Source: Telluria aromaticivorans (GTDB lineage: Bacteria > Pseudomonadota > Gammaproteobacteria > Burkholderiales > Burkholderiaceae_D). From it: 64,000 nt of DNA. The notes under the pieces were generated by a model. It saw only the letters and a list, made by a program, of their open reading frames with translations, ran no database searches and was not told where the DNA came from. The stretch lies in assembly GCF_013003915.1 (NCBI RefSeq), contig NZ_JABAIV010000007.1, positions 62,001-126,000 of the forward strand. Reading direction: 5' to 3'. The stretch's first letter is position 1. Every line of letters starts with the position of its first letter. The translations under genes and the position numbers were made by a program. Below, piece by piece: positions 26,044-36,560 of this stretch.

Positions 26044-26685
26044 TCACGGATTCCAGTGGATGAAATTGCGGTACAGGCGCAGGCCGGCGGCTGCGCTTTT
26101 CTCGGGGTGGAACTGGGTCGCCACCAGGTTGTCGCGTGCCACGGCGCAGGCGTACATGCCGCCGTAGTCGGCTTCGCCAATGGTGTCGTTCGCCTCTTCA
26201 GGTGCAGCGTAATAGCTGTGCACGAAATAGAAATAGCTGCCGTCCTCGACGCCGTCCCACAGCGGGTGGGCACGGGTCTGGCGCACGCGGTTCCAGCCCA
26301 TCTGCGGCACCTTGAAGCGCGAGCCATCGGCCTGCAGCTTGCCGTCCAGCTGGAATCGAACCACCTTGCCGGGAAGGAGGCCCAGGCCCGGCGTGCCTTC
26401 ATTTTCTTCGCTCGCGTCGAACAACATCTGCTCGCCGACGCAGACGCCCATCACCGGGCGCGTTTTTACCGCGCGCAGCAGGGCTTCTTCGGCGCCGGAT
26501 TCGCGCAGGCTGCGCATGCAGTCGCGCATCGCGCCCTGGCCCGGCAGCACGATGCGGTCGGCCGCGTCGATATCGGCGGCCTGGTTCGAGACCAGGATGT
26601 CGGCTTCCGGCGCAGCCGCGCGCAGCGCCTGCGCGACCGAGCGCAGGTTACCGAGGCCGTCGACTACTACGATCTTGTTCGTCAT
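26044..26685 (-). CDS. hisH: Imidazole glycerol phosphate synthase, glutamine amidotransferase subunit
   Basis: A 213-aa class-I glutaminase. The nucleophile is Cys82 in GVCVGEQML (the usual form is GICLGMQ), and the His-Glu pair is in TQFHPEKSA. The N-terminus [21 protein letters not shown] is typical. It hydrolyses glutamine and channels ammonia to HisF. It is 40 bp upstream of hisA and 19 bp after hisB. Confidence 0.97.
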   Translation of the reverse strand: MTNKIVVVDGLGNLRSVAQALRAAAPEADILVSNQAADIDAADRIVLPGQGAMRDCMRSLRESGAEEALLRAVKTRPVMGVCVGEQMLFDASEENEGTPGLGLLPGKVVRFQLDGKLQADGSRFKVPQMGWNRVRQTRAHPLWDGVEDGSYFYFVHSYYAAPEEANDTIGEADYGGMYACAVARDNLVATQFHPEKSAAAGLRLYRNFIHWNP

Positions 26686-26704
26686 GGTGGCTCAGTGGAC
26701 CCGG

Positions 26705-27295
26705 TTACAGGCTGCCTTTGGTCGACGGGATGATGCCGGCCGCGCGTTCGTCGAGCGTGGTGGCCATGCGCAGGGCGCGCCCAAACGCCTTGAATACGGT
26801 TTCGCACTGGTGGTGCGCATTCACGCCGCGCAGGTTGTCGATGTGCAGGGTCACGCCGGCGTGGTTCACGAAGCCGCGGAAGAATTCACCGGTGAGGTCG
26901 ACGTCGAAGCTGCCGATCATGGCGCGCGTCCAGGGGATATGCATCTCCAGGCCTGGGCGGCCCGAGAAATCGATCACCACGCGCGACAGTGCTTCGTCCA
27001 GCGGCACGTAGGAGTGGCCATAGCGGGTCATGCCCTTCTTGTCGCCCACAGCCTTGGCCACCGCCATGCCCAGCGTGATGCCGGTGTCTTCCACGGTATG
27101 GTGGGCGTCGATGTGCAGGTCGCCAACGGCTTCGACTTCGAGGTCGAACATGCCGTGGCGCGCGATCTGGTCGAGCATGTGGTCGAGGAAAGGGACGCCG
27201 GTATTGAGCTTCTGGCGGCCGGTGCCGTCGAGATTGATCGAGACGCGGACCTGCGTCTCGTTGGTGTTGCGCGTGATGTCGGCGGTGCGGGTCAT
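26705..27295 (-). CDS. hisB: Imidazoleglycerol-phosphate dehydratase (monofunctional)
   Basis: A 196-aa protein, the length of the monofunctional enzyme. Metal-binding motifs are [24 protein letters not shown] and, near the end, [19 protein letters not shown]. It dehydrates imidazole glycerol phosphate to imidazole acetol phosphate. No histidinol-phosphatase domain is fused, and no phosphatase gene is in this cluster, so that step is encoded elsewhere. It follows hisC by 43 bp. Confidence 0.97.
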   Translation of the reverse strand: MTRTADITRNTNETQVRVSINLDGTGRQKLNTGVPFLDHMLDQIARHGMFDLEVEAVGDLHIDAHHTVEDTGITLGMAVAKAVGDKKGMTRYGHSYVPLDEALSRVVIDFSGRPGLEMHIPWTRAMIGSFDVDLTGEFFRGFVNHAGVTLHIDNLRGVNAHHQCETVFKAFGRALRMATTLDERAAGIIPSTKGSL

Positions 27296-27338
27296 TGCTG
27301 GATGCTCTTCCAGGCTGCCTGTGCGCAGGCAGCCGCTT

Positions 27339-28442
27339 TTATAGGGACGCTTTCAGGGCGTTCAAGAATGCGGTGTTTTCTTCCGGTGTGCTGACCGTGA
27401 CGCGTATGCAGTTGGCCAACAACTTGTCCATTCTACTCAAATTTTTGATCAGCACCTTCCCGGCGCGCAGTTCTGAACAGGTCTTGTCCGCGTCAGGCAC
27501 GCGCAGAGAGATGAAATTCGCGGCAGACGGGAATACTTCGACTCCCGGCAGCGCCGCCAGTTCAGCGGCAAGGCGGGTGCGCTCGTCGTTGAGCAGGCCG
27601 GCCTGGGCGTCGAGCACGTCGAGATGGTCGAGCGCGAACTCGGCGGCAACCTGGGTCAGCACGTTCACGTTATACGGCGGGCGCACCTTCTCGAACTGCT
27701 CCAGCAACTTCGGGTCGCCCGACAGGTAACCGAGGCGGATGCCGGCCAGGCCCAGCTTGGACAAGGTGCGCATCACGACCAGGTTCGGGAATTCCGGCAG
27801 GCGGCCCATGAAGCTCTTGCGGGCGAAAGGCTGGTAAGCCTCGTCGACCACGGCGATGCCGGTATCGCCCAGGGCGCGGATGATGGCTGCCATGTCGTCG
27901 GCATCGAACAGGTTGCCGGTCGGGTTGTTCGGGTAGGCCAGGAAGACCAGCGACGGCCGGTGCTGTTCGATGGCGGCCAGCATGGCTTGCAAATCGAGCG
28001 AAAAGTCGGCTTTGACCGGCACGCCGACGAAATCGGCGCCGGCGAACTGGGCCGAGCGCGAGAACATGATGAAGGCCGGGGTCGGCGCCATGATGACCGC
28101 GCGCCGCTGTCCAGCTTCACGTCCTTGCCGGGCAACGGCGGTGGCCATGATCGAGATCAGCTCGTCCGAGCCGTTGCCCAGCAAAACGTCGTACCCCGCC
28201 GGCACGCCCAGGCTGCTGCAGATCTTCGCCTTGAGCGTGGCATAGGAGGCCATCGGATAACGGTTCAGCGCTGCGTCGGCCAGGCGCTGGCCCAGTTCCG
28301 CGCGCAGTTCCTCGGGCAGCTCGTAGGGGTTCTCCATCGCGTCGAGCTTGATGTAGCCGCTCGCATCCGGCACGTGGTAGCTGCCGATGGCGCGCACGTC
28401 GTCACGGATGGTGTTCTCGATCAGCTTGTCGATTGCGGTCAT
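27339..28442 (-). CDS. hisC: Histidinol-phosphate aminotransferase
   Basis: A 367-aa fold-type-I PLP enzyme. The PLP lysine is in [26 protein letters not shown] and [10 protein letters not shown] are the other cofactor-binding segments. It transaminates imidazole acetol phosphate with glutamate. The start ATG 28442 overlaps the stop of the upstream methyltransferase gene (ATGA), so translation of hisC is probably coupled to it. The N-terminal extension read in the same frame is basic and unlike HisC, and was removed. Confidence 0.96.
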   Translation of the reverse strand: MTAIDKLIENTIRDDVRAIGSYHVPDASGYIKLDAMENPYELPEELRAELGQRLADAALNRYPMASYATLKAKICSSLGVPAGYDVLLGNGSDELISIMATAVARQGREAGQRRAVIMAPTPAFIMFSRSAQFAGADFVGVPVKADFSLDLQAMLAAIEQHRPSLVFLAYPNNPTGNLFDADDMAAIIRALGDTGIAVVDEAYQPFARKSFMGRLPEFPNLVVMRTLSKLGLAGIRLGYLSGDPKLLEQFEKVRPPYNVNVLTQVAAEFALDHLDVLDAQAGLLNDERTRLAAELAALPGVEVFPSAANFISLRVPDADKTCSELRAGKVLIKNLSRMDKLLANCIRVTVSTPEENTAFLNALKASL

Positions 28443-29269
28443 ACGGTTTCCTCGTCGGCGAGCGCGCTCTTCGCGGCGCTCCTGCGTTTTTTGGCGGCCT
28501 TGCCTGCAACCGGCACCTCGGGTGCGGCCAGGCGCTCCTGGATGATGTCGCAATAAGCGGGGTTCAGTTCGAAGCCGGTGAAATGGCGCCCGGCCTGGCG
28601 CGCGGCGATCGCCGTGGTGCCGCTACCCATGAAGGGGTCGAGCACGACGCCGCCCACCGGGCACGACGCCTTCACCATGCGCTCGATGATCTCGACCGGT
28701 TTCTGGGTCGGGTGGTCAGCGCGCTCGGGATGCTCGCGGTGCAGGCGCGACACGCTCCACACGTCCTTCGGGTTGTAGCCCACCTCCAGCCATTTGGCGC
28801 CGATGAAAATCGAGCGCGAACGCGCCTTCTTGGTCTCGGCGTCGTAGGGAATGCGCACGGCGTCCAGGTCGAAGTAATAGTCCTTGCGGTTGACGAAGAA
28901 GCCGATGGTGTCGTGCACCGACGAAAAACTGCGCACGCTGCCCCCCATCGAGGGCACGCGGCGGTCCCAGATGATCTCGTTCATCATGGCCATGCGCTTT
29001 TTCAGCATGACGAAGATCTCCGGCGCGAAGCGCCAGGTCAGGAAGATATACAGGCTGCCGTTGGGTTTGAGCTTGGGCAGGACGGCATCGATCCACTGCT
29101 CGGTCCAGGCCAGGTAGGCCTCGACGCTTTGCTGGTCGGAGGCGTTGCCGTAGTCCTTGCCCAGGTTGTAGGGCGGGTCGGTCAGGATCAGGTCGATGGA
29201 CCCGTCCGGGATGCGCGCCATGCCTTGCAGCGCATCCTCGCAGAACACCTGGTCGACCCAGCCGCTCAT
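28439..29269 (-). CDS. Beta-class DNA methyltransferase inside the his operon
   Basis: A 276-aa protein with motif IV (TDPPYNLG, Asp31-Tyr34) before motif I (DPFMGSGTT from Asp211): the permuted order of beta-class amino-methyltransferases. DPPY favours N6-adenine over N4-cytosine. The DNA-recognition region lies between ([35 protein letters not shown] region). The C-terminal tail is basic ([13 protein letters not shown]). There is no restriction endonuclease gene nearby, so it is an orphan methylase. It overlaps hisD and hisC by four bases at either end, so it is fully embedded in the operon. The recognition sequence cannot be read from the protein. Confidence 0.9.
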   Translation of the reverse strand: MSGWVDQVFCEDALQGMARIPDGSIDLILTDPPYNLGKDYGNASDQQSVEAYLAWTEQWIDAVLPKLKPNGSLYIFLTWRFAPEIFVMLKKRMAMMNEIIWDRRVPSMGGSVRSFSSVHDTIGFFVNRKDYYFDLDAVRIPYDAETKKARSRSIFIGAKWLEVGYNPKDVWSVSRLHREHPERADHPTQKPVEIIERMVKASCPVGGVVLDPFMGSGTTAIAARQAGRHFTGFELNPAYCDIIQERLAAPEVPVAGKAAKKRRSAAKSALADEETV

Positions 29270-30585
29270 GACTTGATTCTCAGCTCGGCGCTGCGGGCGT
29301 GCGCCTGCAAGCCTTCGCCATAGGCCAGTTCGGCCGCGATCTTGCCGAGTGTCTGGGCGCCGGCTTCGCTGACCTGGATGATCGACGAGCGCTTCTGGAA
29401 ATCGTACACGCCCAGCGGCGACGAGAAGCGCGCGGTGCGCGAGGTCGGCAGCACGTGGTTCGGACCGCAGCAATAGTCGCCCAGCGATTCGGACGAGAAG
29501 CGGCCGAGGAACATCGCGCCGGCATGGCGGATCTGGTCGGCCCATTTCAAGGGCTCTTCGGCCGAGATCTCGAGGTGCTCGGCGGCGATGGTGTTGGCGA
29601 TCTCGCAGGCCTCTTCCATATCGCGCACCTTCACCAGTGCGCCACGGTCGCCCAGGGACGTGATGATGGTCTCCCTGCGCGTCATGCCCGGCAACAGCTT
29701 GTGGATGCTTGCTTCGACCTGGGCAATGTAGTCCGCATCGGGACACAGCAGGATGGACTGGGCCAGTTCGTCGTGCTCGGCCTGCGAGAACAGATCCATC
29801 GCCACCCAGTCCGGGTCGGTCGTGCCGTCGCACAGCACCAGGATTTCCGATGGGCCGGCGATCATGTCGATGCCGACCGTGCCGAACACGCGGCGCTTCG
29901 CGGCGGCCACGTAGGCATTACCCGGGCCGACGATCTTGTCGACGGCAGGAATGGTCTCGGTGCCGTAGGCCAGCGCGCCGACGGCCTGGGCGCCGCCGAT
30001 GGTGATCACGCGGTCTACACCTGCAATCGCCGCGGCAGCCAGCACCATCTGGTTCTTCAGGCCATCCGGGGTCGGCACCACCATGACGATTTCCTGCACG
30101 CCCGCCACCTTGGCCGGAATGGCATTCATCAGCACCGACGACGGATAGGTTGCCTTGCCGCCCGGGACGTAGATGCCGACGCGGTCGAGCGGCGTCACGC
30201 GCTGGCCCAGCACAGTGCCGTCAGCTTCGGTAAAAGTAAACCCGTTCAGTTCCTGCTTCTGGCGCTCGTGGAAGACGCGGATGCGTTCCGCGGCGACTTG
30301 CAGCGCGGCGCGCTGGGCTTCCGGCAAGGCGGCCAGCGCTTCATCCAGTTCGGCCTGGCCAACGTCGAAGGCAGCCATCGAGGCTGCGCCGCCGTTTGGG
30401 ATGCGGTCGAACCGGTTCGTATATTCAAGCACGGCTGCATCGCCGCGCTTCTTTACCTCCGCCAGGATTTTTGCGACGCTTGACTCGATCGCGTCATCGG
30501 TCTCGGCTTCGAACGCCAGCAGCGCGTCCAGTGTCTTCTTGAAATCGGGTGCGGAAGAATCGAGCTTGCGGATCTGTACTGCCAT
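29266..30585 (-). CDS. hisD: Histidinol dehydrogenase
   Basis: A 439-aa zinc enzyme catalysing the last two oxidations from histidinol to histidine. Family signatures include [55 protein letters not shown] and, for the active site, [12 protein letters not shown] and SNHVLP-like [13 protein letters not shown]. The start is ATG 30585, 4 bp after the hisG stop. Its stop overlaps the methyltransferase start. Confidence 0.97.
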   Translation of the reverse strand: MAVQIRKLDSSAPDFKKTLDALLAFEAETDDAIESSVAKILAEVKKRGDAAVLEYTNRFDRIPNGGAASMAAFDVGQAELDEALAALPEAQRAALQVAAERIRVFHERQKQELNGFTFTEADGTVLGQRVTPLDRVGIYVPGGKATYPSSVLMNAIPAKVAGVQEIVMVVPTPDGLKNQMVLAAAAIAGVDRVITIGGAQAVGALAYGTETIPAVDKIVGPGNAYVAAAKRRVFGTVGIDMIAGPSEILVLCDGTTDPDWVAMDLFSQAEHDELAQSILLCPDADYIAQVEASIHKLLPGMTRRETIITSLGDRGALVKVRDMEEACEIANTIAAEHLEISAEEPLKWADQIRHAGAMFLGRFSSESLGDYCCGPNHVLPTSRTARFSSPLGVYDFQKRSSIIQVSEAGAQTLGKIAAELAYGEGLQAHARSAELRIKS

Positions 30586-30589
30586 GGGT

Positions 30590-31264
30590 TCAGCCTTGTT
30601 GAGTGGACGCCCGTTGGAACGCGTCGAGAATCGGTTGCAAGCGCTCGCGCTTGAGCTTGAGCGCGGCCTGGTTGACCACCAGGCGCGATGAGATATCCAT
30701 GATCTTCTCGACTTCGACCAGGTTGTTGGCACGCAGGGTGCCACCGGTGGAGACCACATCGACGATGGCGTCGGACAGGCCGACCAGCGGCGCCAGTTCC
30801 ATCGAGCCGTACAGCTTGATCAGGTCGACGTGCACGCCCTTGCTGGCGAAGTGTTCGCGCGCGGTGTTGACGAACTTGGTCGCCACGCGCAGGCGCGCGC
30901 CCTGGCGCACCGCGGTCTCGTAGTCGAACCCGGCATTGACCGCGACCGACATGCGGCAGCAGGCGATGCGCAGGTCGATCGGCTGGTACAGGCCTTCGCC
31001 GCCATGCTCGAGCAGCACGTCCTTGCCGGCCACACCGAAATCGGCCGCGCCGTGCTGGACATAGGTCGGCACGTCGCTGGCGCGCACGATCAGCACGCGC
31101 ACGCCCGGGTCGTTGGTCGGCAGGATCAGCTTGCGCGAGGTTTCCGGATTCTCAAGGACGGTGATGCCCGCCGCCGCCAGCAGCGGCAGGGTGTCCTCGA
31201 AGATGCGGCCCTTGGAGAGCGCCAGGATCAGTCCGGGCGCGCTGTTCGTCGTCATGTTGCTCAT
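30590..31264 (-). CDS. hisG: ATP phosphoribosyltransferase (short, HisZ-dependent form)
   Basis: A 224-aa catalytic subunit that condenses ATP with PRPP, the committed step. It lacks the C-terminal regulatory domain of the ~300-aa long form. Motifs include [18 protein letters not shown], the conserved [21 protein letters not shown] and the PRPP loop [14 protein letters not shown]. Short HisG needs HisZ for activity and feedback control; hisZ is not in this window. It is first of the his genes after murA. Confidence 0.96.
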   Translation of the reverse strand: MSNMTTNSAPGLILALSKGRIFEDTLPLLAAAGITVLENPETSRKLILPTNDPGVRVLIVRASDVPTYVQHGAADFGVAGKDVLLEHGGEGLYQPIDLRIACCRMSVAVNAGFDYETAVRQGARLRVATKFVNTAREHFASKGVHVDLIKLYGSMELAPLVGLSDAIVDVVSTGGTLRANNLVEVEKIMDISSRLVVNQAALKLKRERLQPILDAFQRASTQQG

Positions 31265-32518
31265 TTACTTGAGGCGCACGATGTCCGCACCCACCGCCGA
31301 CAGCTTCACTTCCATGCGGTCATAGCCGCGATCGAGGTGATAGATGCGGTCGATCAGGGTCGTGCCTTCGGCAGCCATGCCGGCGATCACCAGCGAGGCC
31401 GAGGCGCGCAGGTCGGTCGCCATCACGGGCGCGCCCACCAGGCGGTCGGCGCCGAGGATGTTGGCGGTATTGCCTTCGGTGGAGATCTGCGCCCCTAAGC
31501 GGTTCATCTCCTGCACGTGCATGAAGCGGTTTTCAAAAATGGTCTCGGTGACCTTGCTCGAACCGGCCGCGATGGTGTTCACGGCCATGAACTGCGCCTG
31601 CATGTCGGTCGGGAAGCCCGGGTATTCGGTGGTGCGGAAGGACACCGGGTTCGGGCGCCCATCCATGCGGGCGCGGATGGTGTCGCCCTGCACCGTCATC
31701 TGCAGGCCGATTTCGCGCAGCTTGTCGAGCGCCACGTCGAAAGTGTCGGTGCGGGTGTTAAGCAGCACGATGTCGCCGCCGGTGGCCGCTACCGCGCACA
31801 GGAAAGTCGCGGCTTCGATGCGGTCCGAGATCACGGCGTGCTGCGCGCCGTGCAGCGCCTCGACGCCCTGGATCACCAGGCGGTCGGTGCCGATGCCCTC
31901 GATCTTCGCGCCCATCGCTACCAGCAGGTTGGCCAGGTCGGTGACTTCCGGCTCGCGCGCAGCGTTTTCGAGCACGGTCTCGCCAATGGCCAGGGTCGCT
32001 GCCATCAGGAGGTTCTCGGTGCCGGTGACGGTGATCATGTCGGTGTGGATGCGCGCGCCCTTCAGCTTTCCCGGGGCTTTGGCATGGATATAGCCGCCTT
32101 CGATCGTGATCTCGGCGCCCATCTGGCGCAGGCCCTTGATGTGCTGGTCGACCGGACGCGAACCGATCGCGCAGCCGCCCGGCAGCGACACCTTGGCTTC
32201 GCCGAAGCGGGCCAGCAGCGGCCCGAGCACCAGGATCGAAGCGCGCATGGTCTTCACCAGCTCATACGGCGCTTCCAGCGACGTGATGTTGGCGCCGTTG
32301 AGCGTGACGCGCTCGTCGTCCTGGGTGACCTTCAGGCCGGTCTGCTCGAGCAGTTTCAGGATGGTGCGCACGTCATGCAGGCGCGGCACGTTCGACAGTT
32401 CGAGGTCCCCTGCAGTGAGCAGGCCCGCGCACAGGATGGGCAGCGCCGCGTTCTTGGCGCCCGACACCGGGATCTCGCCATTCAGGCGCTTGCCGCCATT
32501 GATCTGCAGTTTGTCCAT
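31265..32518 (-). CDS. murA: UDP-N-acetylglucosamine 1-carboxyvinyltransferase
   Basis: A 417-aa EPSP-synthase-fold enzyme; first committed step of peptidoglycan synthesis. The PEP-reactive residue is Cys116 in [13 protein letters not shown], the target of fosfomycin. The N-terminal Lys-Asn pair ([11 protein letters not shown]) is present. It lies directly after ibaG (2 bp) and directly before hisG, so cell-wall and histidine genes share a transcription unit. Confidence 0.97.
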   Translation of the reverse strand: MDKLQINGGKRLNGEIPVSGAKNAALPILCAGLLTAGDLELSNVPRLHDVRTILKLLEQTGLKVTQDDERVTLNGANITSLEAPYELVKTMRASILVLGPLLARFGEAKVSLPGGCAIGSRPVDQHIKGLRQMGAEITIEGGYIHAKAPGKLKGARIHTDMITVTGTENLLMAATLAIGETVLENAAREPEVTDLANLLVAMGAKIEGIGTDRLVIQGVEALHGAQHAVISDRIEAATFLCAVAATGGDIVLLNTRTDTFDVALDKLREIGLQMTVQGDTIRARMDGRPNPVSFRTTEYPGFPTDMQAQFMAVNTIAAGSSKVTETIFENRFMHVQEMNRLGAQISTEGNTANILGADRLVGAPVMATDLRASASLVIAGMAAEGTTLIDRIYHLDRGYDRMEVKLSAVGADIVRLK

Positions 32519-32520
32519 GA

Positions 32521-32757
32521 TTAGCCTTGGTACTCTTCAGGGGTGAGGGTTTTCATCGACAGCGCGTGGATTTCTTCACGCATGCGGTCGCCGAGCACTG
32601 CATACACCAGCTGGTGGCGCTGGATCGGGCGCTTGCCGGCAAAGGCCGACGACACGATCACGGCCGTGAAATGCTGGCCGTCGCCGTCGACTTCCAGGTG
32701 GGTGCAATCGAGGCCATTGCTGATGTAGCTGTGGATCAGTTCGGGTGTAGTCGACAC
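32521..32757 (-). CDS. ibaG: BolA-family protein (IbaG-like)
   Basis: A 78-aa BolA-fold protein. The [21 protein letters not shown] segment is the family's conserved helix-turn region, and a conserved His in HQLVY may be an Fe-S ligand. IbaG/BolA proteins bind monothiol glutaredoxins (CGFS type) to form [2Fe-2S] complexes; a grxD gene is at 56.2 kb. As in E. coli it sits between the mla genes and murA. Confidence 0.93.
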   Translation of the reverse strand: MSTTPELIHSYISNGLDCTHLEVDGDGQHFTAVIVSSAFAGKRPIQRHQLVYAVLGDRMREEIHALSMKTLTPEEYQG

Positions 32758-32796
32758 GGTAACTCCAGTAAATTCTTGATAGCTCTAGTGGCGCAC

Positions 32797-33564
32797 TTAG
32801 TGGCGCAACTTGTAGCCACGTTTGAGCATATTGACCGCAATGGCCGCCAACACCGCGAAGAAGACCGACACGATGGCCAGGCTGATCCAGGGCGAGACGT
32901 CGGACTTGCCGAAGAATCCATAGCGGAACCCGTCAATCATATAAAAGAACGGGTTGAAATGCGAGACCGCCAGCCAGAACGGCGGCAGTTTTTGGATGGA
33001 ATAGAACACGCCGGCGAGGAAGGTGGCCGGCATGATCAAAAAGTTCTGGAACGCGGCCAGCTGGTCGAACTTCTCGGCCCAGATACCGGCAATCACGCCC
33101 ATCGTGCCCAGGATGGCGGCGCCGAGGAAGGCGAACAGGATAATCCACAGCGGCGCCACGAAACTCAGGTGCGCGAACCAGGCGGTGATGATGAACACGC
33201 CGGCGCCTACCACGACCCCGCGCAGCACTGCGGCCAGCACGTAGGCCGACAGGATTTCGGCATGCGACAGCGGCGGCAGCAGGATGAAGACCAGGTTGCC
33301 GGTGAGCTTGGACTGGATCAGCGACGAGGACGAGTTGGCGAAAGCGTTCTGCAGCACGCTCATCATCACCAGGCCCGGGATCAGGAAGGCGGTGTAGCTG
33401 ACGTTCTCTAACATCTCGACGCGGCCGTCCAGCACATGGCCAAAGATCAGCAGGTAGAGCATGGCCGTGACGATCGGCGCGGCCACGGTCTGGGTCGCAA
33501 CCTTCCAGAAGCGCAGCGATTCTTTATAAAACAGGGTGCGGAAACCCACCGAGAACAAATTCAT
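32797..33564 (-). CDS. ABC-2-type transporter permease
   Basis: A 255-aa membrane protein with six hydrophobic helices (VAAPIVTAMLYLLIFGHVL; YTAFLIPGLVMMSVL; ILSAYVLAAVLRGVVVGAGVFII; PLWIILFAFLGAAILGTMGVIAGI; FLIMPATFLAGVFYSIQ; LAIVSVFFAVLAAIAVNML). It belongs to the YadH/NodJ-like family. It overlaps the partner ATPase gene by four bases. The substrate is unknown; the insertion between mlaB and ibaG suggests an envelope function. Confidence 0.93.
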   Translation of the reverse strand: MNLFSVGFRTLFYKESLRFWKVATQTVAAPIVTAMLYLLIFGHVLDGRVEMLENVSYTAFLIPGLVMMSVLQNAFANSSSSLIQSKLTGNLVFILLPPLSHAEILSAYVLAAVLRGVVVGAGVFIITAWFAHLSFVAPLWIILFAFLGAAILGTMGVIAGIWAEKFDQLAAFQNFLIMPATFLAGVFYSIQKLPPFWLAVSHFNPFFYMIDGFRYGFFGKSDVSPWISLAIVSVFFAVLAAIAVNMLKRGYKLRH

Positions 33565-34484
33565 TGCGGGCCTCCCTGCTGCTTGTCGCCCACCACTTGC
33601 AGGAAGATGTCTTCCAGGTCGGCCTGCTCCAGCTGCATGTCGTCGACGACCGCGCCGCTCGTGCGAATGCGCGCCAGGATCGGTTCGACTTCGTTCACGT
33701 GGTTCACGCGCAGCGTGTACTTATTGCCGTTGTCAGGCTCGTCGTGCGCGACCAGGTGGCGCAGGTCTTGCGGCAGCTCGCCGCTACTCAAGTGCACCAC
33801 CAACTGCGAGCCGGACACGCGGCGCAGCAGCGCCGACATGGTGTCCAGCGCCACCACCTGCCCGAGTTTCAGCATCGCCACGCGCTGGCACATGGCCTGC
33901 GCTTCTTCCAGGTAGTGGGTAGTCAGCACGACGGTATGGCCTTCGCGGTTCAGGCGCGCGATGAACTTCCACAGCGTCTGGCGCAGCTCGACGTCGACGC
34001 CTGCCGTGGGTTCATCCAGCACGATCACTGGCGGCTTGTGCACCAGCGCCTGGGCCACCAGCACGCGGCGCTTCATGCCGCCCGACAGGGCGCGCATGTT
34101 GACGTCGGCCTTGTTGGTCAGGTCGAGGTTGTGCATCACCTCGTCGATCCAGGCGTCGTTGTTCTTGATGCCGTAATAGCCCGACTGCAGGCGCAGGGTT
34201 TCGCGCACGGTGAAGAAGGGATCGAACACCAGTTCCTGCGGCACCACGCCAAGGCGCTTGCGCGCTTCGCGGAAGTCGGTGACGACGTCGTGGCCATGGA
34301 TCTTGACGCTGCCCACGTCGGGGCGGATCAGCCCCGCGATGGTGGAAATCAGGGTGGTCTTGCCGGCGCCGTTCGGGCCCAGGAGGCCGAAGAACTCGCC
34401 TTCCTCGATCGCCAGGGAAACGCCCTTCAGGGCCTTGAATCCCTTGTAGCTTTTCTCGACGCTGTTAATCTGGATCGCTGTCAT
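33561..34484 (-). CDS. ABC transporter ATP-binding protein (YadG-like)
   Basis: A 307-aa ATPase with Walker A GPNGAGKTT, signature LSGGMKRRVLVAQALVH, Walker B PPVIVLDEPTAGVD and H-loop LTTHYLEEA. The longer C-terminus (~70 residues) is typical of drug/polysaccharide-type ABC-2 exporters. It pairs with the permease gene through an ATGA overlap. No substrate can be assigned. Confidence 0.94.
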   Translation of the reverse strand: MTAIQINSVEKSYKGFKALKGVSLAIEEGEFFGLLGPNGAGKTTLISTIAGLIRPDVGSVKIHGHDVVTDFREARKRLGVVPQELVFDPFFTVRETLRLQSGYYGIKNNDAWIDEVMHNLDLTNKADVNMRALSGGMKRRVLVAQALVHKPPVIVLDEPTAGVDVELRQTLWKFIARLNREGHTVVLTTHYLEEAQAMCQRVAMLKLGQVVALDTMSALLRRVSGSQLVVHLSSGELPQDLRHLVAHDEPDNGNKYTLRVNHVNEVEPILARIRTSGAVVDDMQLEQADLEDIFLQVVGDKQQGGPQ

Positions 34485-34594
34485 TCTTGTGGAGGATGGC
34501 GCGAGGGGCGCCGGACCGTGCAGGGAAACGACCCATTATAGGGGAAATTGCAAATACTAGAGGTCGGTGGGGGATTTGTTGCAGGAGGGGTTTC

Positions 34595-34729
34595 GTAGGG
34601 TGGGCGGCTTGTGATCTGGTCCACTGGACCAAATCACCCCGCGCGTTCAAATCACGCTTGCAGACCACGAACGCATATCGATACGAACGCGCGTGTTGAC
34701 CGCGTGGGCAGGAAACCTGCCCACCCTAC
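34595..34729. repeat. GTAG composite hairpin element, copy 2
   Basis: Bounded by GTAGGGTGGGC at 34595 and GCCCACCCTAC ending 34729. The left hairpin holds a 27-nt near-palindrome at 34611-34637 (arm GTGATCTGGTCCA, one mismatch). The right hairpin is GTGGGCAGGAAACCTGCCCAC. It lies between the 3' end of mlaB (3 bp away) and the ABC exporter gene, so it falls inside the long co-directional block and could uncouple or stabilise parts of the mRNA. Confidence 0.85.
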
Positions 34730-34732
34730 GGT

Positions 34733-35008
34733 TTACGACTGCGGCAGCAGCTGGTCCACGCCATACAGCGCGGCCAGCTTCTGCACGTTTTCCGGCACGT
34801 TGGTGAAGGTCAGGCGCTGCCCGGCCTTGTTGGCCAGGCGCTGCCAGGCCAGCAGCACCGCCACGCCGGACGAATCGGCGGCGCTGACGCCGCCCAGGTC
34901 GAACTGGGTCTCGCCGGCCGAGATCGCGGCGCAACCCTGCTCCAGCGCGCCGCGGGCGCTCTCGAAGGTCAGGGCATCGAGCGAGAGCATAGCGTTTGCT
35001 TCGGCCAT
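34733..35008 (-). CDS. mlaB: STAS-domain protein MlaB
   Basis: A 91-aa STAS-domain protein (LSLDALTFESARGALEQ..., FDLGGVSAADSSGVAVLLAWQRLA, with the Asp-Ser-Ser-Gly turn). MlaB is the accessory cytosolic subunit that binds the MlaF ATPase in the phospholipid transporter MlaFEDB. Its start overlaps the mlaC stop (TAATG). It is the last mla gene. Confidence 0.9.
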   Translation of the reverse strand: MAEANAMLSLDALTFESARGALEQGCAAISAGETQFDLGGVSAADSSGVAVLLAWQRLANKAGQRLTFTNVPENVQKLAALYGVDQLLPQS

Positions 35009-35640
35009 TACTTCGGGGCTTTCAGCGGCTTGGCAGCCAGCTGCTGGTTACGCTCGGCCAGCTTCTTGATCAGGCCATCGATACCGCCCTTGTTGATCTC
35101 GCTGGTAAAGGTGCTCTTGTAGGTCTCGACCAGCCACGCGCCCAGCACGTTGATGTCATAGATCTTCCAGCCCTGTGGGCCGTTGGCCAGGCGGTAGTTC
35201 AGCGTGATCGGTTCGCCGCGGGCGACGTTGACCTGCGAACGCACTTCGACGTCGGTGGCGCCGGCTTCAGCGCGCATCGGCTTGAATTCGACGGTCTCGT
35301 TCTTGATCTGGGTAAGCGCGCCCGAATAGGTGTAGACCAGCAGGGTCTTGAATTCCTGCGACAGCTGCTTCTGCTGTTCCGGGGTGGCCTGGCGCCAGAA
35401 GCGGCCGGCCGCCTGTGCGGTCATCTTGTCGGCATCGACGTGCGGCAGGATCTTGGAGTTCACGAGTTCCATGATCTTGGCGCGGTTGCCGCCCTGGATG
35501 TCCTTGTCGGCTTTAACAGTTTCGATGACGTCGGCGCTGATGCGCTTGACCAGGACGTCCGGTGCTTCGGCAGCGATGGCACTGGTGGCAAAAGCGAAAG
35601 TAGCGGTTGCGGCGGCGATCAGTTGAATGACTGGTTTCAT
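35008..35640 (-). CDS. mlaC: Periplasmic phospholipid-binding protein MlaC
   Basis: A 210-aa exported protein with signal peptide MKPVIQLIAAATATFAFATSAIA. The mature part matches MlaC/Ttg2D (ILPHVDADKMTAQAAGRFWRQATPEQQKQL, LVYTYSGAL, WKIYDINVLGAWLVETYKSTF). MlaC ferries phospholipids between MlaA at the outer membrane and MlaFEDB at the inner membrane. It lies 71 bp after mlaA. Confidence 0.95.
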   Translation of the reverse strand: MKPVIQLIAAATATFAFATSAIAAEAPDVLVKRISADVIETVKADKDIQGGNRAKIMELVNSKILPHVDADKMTAQAAGRFWRQATPEQQKQLSQEFKTLLVYTYSGALTQIKNETVEFKPMRAEAGATDVEVRSQVNVARGEPITLNYRLANGPQGWKIYDINVLGAWLVETYKSTFTSEINKGGIDGLIKKLAERNQQLAAKPLKAPK

Positions 35641-35711
35641 GTGTCGGTTTCCTTGTTGTTGGGCGCCGCGCCGCGCAAGGCTGGCGGCGGGCGATACCCC
35701 GTTAACTCGTC

Positions 35712-36560
35712 TTACTGCTTGTCGGATGACACCGGTTGTGTAAGCACTTGTGACTTCGGCGCTGGCGCATCGGTCGTCGCGGCATTCGCCGGAACAGCAC
35801 CGGCTGCCGGCGCACCGGCTGCAGGTGCCTCGGTGGCGTCGGCCTCGTCTTGCTGGCGAGGCACGTTGCCGTCATACACCTGGCTCTGGCGGCGCTGCAT
35901 GTAGCCGTCGCGGATGAATTCGTAACGGTCGAGGGCAGCTTCTTCCAGCAGGTTCGAGGCGTCCAGCAATGTGGCGCGCTTGTCGACGATGTTGACGGCC
36001 TTGCCGATGTTGCGCCAGTTGACCGGTTCCTTGTAGCCCCAGATGTCGCCAGCCATGTCGGCCGGCAGTGCCGCGGTGTCACGCACCGTAGATGGGCCCA
36101 ACAGCGGCAACATCAAGTAGGGGCCGCTTGGAACGCCCCAGGTGCCCAGGGTCTGGCCGAAATCTTCGTTATGCTTCGGGATACCGGCTTCCGAGGCGAT
36201 GTCGAGCAGGCCCAGGATGCCAAAGGTCGAGTTCACGGCGACGCGGGTGACGTCGCCCATGCCGGCTTGGCCCTTGCCCTGCAGCAGGTTGTTCACTGCG
36301 CTCCAGGCGTCGGACAGGTTGCCGAAGAAGTTGTTCACACCAGTTTGCGCGAAGCTCGGCACCGTTTTCTTGTAGGCGGTGGCGGTCGGCTTCAGGACGG
36401 TGCGGTCAACCGCATCGTTGAAGGTGAAGACGGCGCGGTTGTACTTCTCGAGCGGATCTTGCGGATTCTGCGGCGTTGCGCACCCGGTCAGCATCAGGAC
36501 AGCGGCACACACCGCGGCCAGGCGCATGTGGCCAGGGGTGAAGATTGGAACGTGTTTCAT
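35712..36560 (-). CDS. mlaA: Outer-membrane lipoprotein MlaA (VacJ)
   Basis: A 282-aa protein with a lipoprotein signal ending LMLTGC (Cys27). The MlaA core follows: QDPLEKYNRAVFTFNDAVDR, NNFFGNLSDAWSAVNNLLQGK, GPYLMLPLLGPSTVRDTAA. The C-terminus is a proline/alanine-rich low-complexity tail. MlaA removes mislocalised phospholipids from the outer leaflet. The gene sits inside the mla operon between mlaD and mlaC (ATGA overlap with mlaD), unlike the unlinked mlaA of E. coli. Confidence 0.95.
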   Translation of the reverse strand: MKHVPIFTPGHMRLAAVCAAVLMLTGCATPQNPQDPLEKYNRAVFTFNDAVDRTVLKPTATAYKKTVPSFAQTGVNNFFGNLSDAWSAVNNLLQGKGQAGMGDVTRVAVNSTFGILGLLDIASEAGIPKHNEDFGQTLGTWGVPSGPYLMLPLLGPSTVRDTAALPADMAGDIWGYKEPVNWRNIGKAVNIVDKRATLLDASNLLEEAALDRYEFIRDGYMQRRQSQVYDGNVPRQQDEADATEAPAAGAPAAGAVPANAATTDAPAPKSQVLTQPVSSDKQ

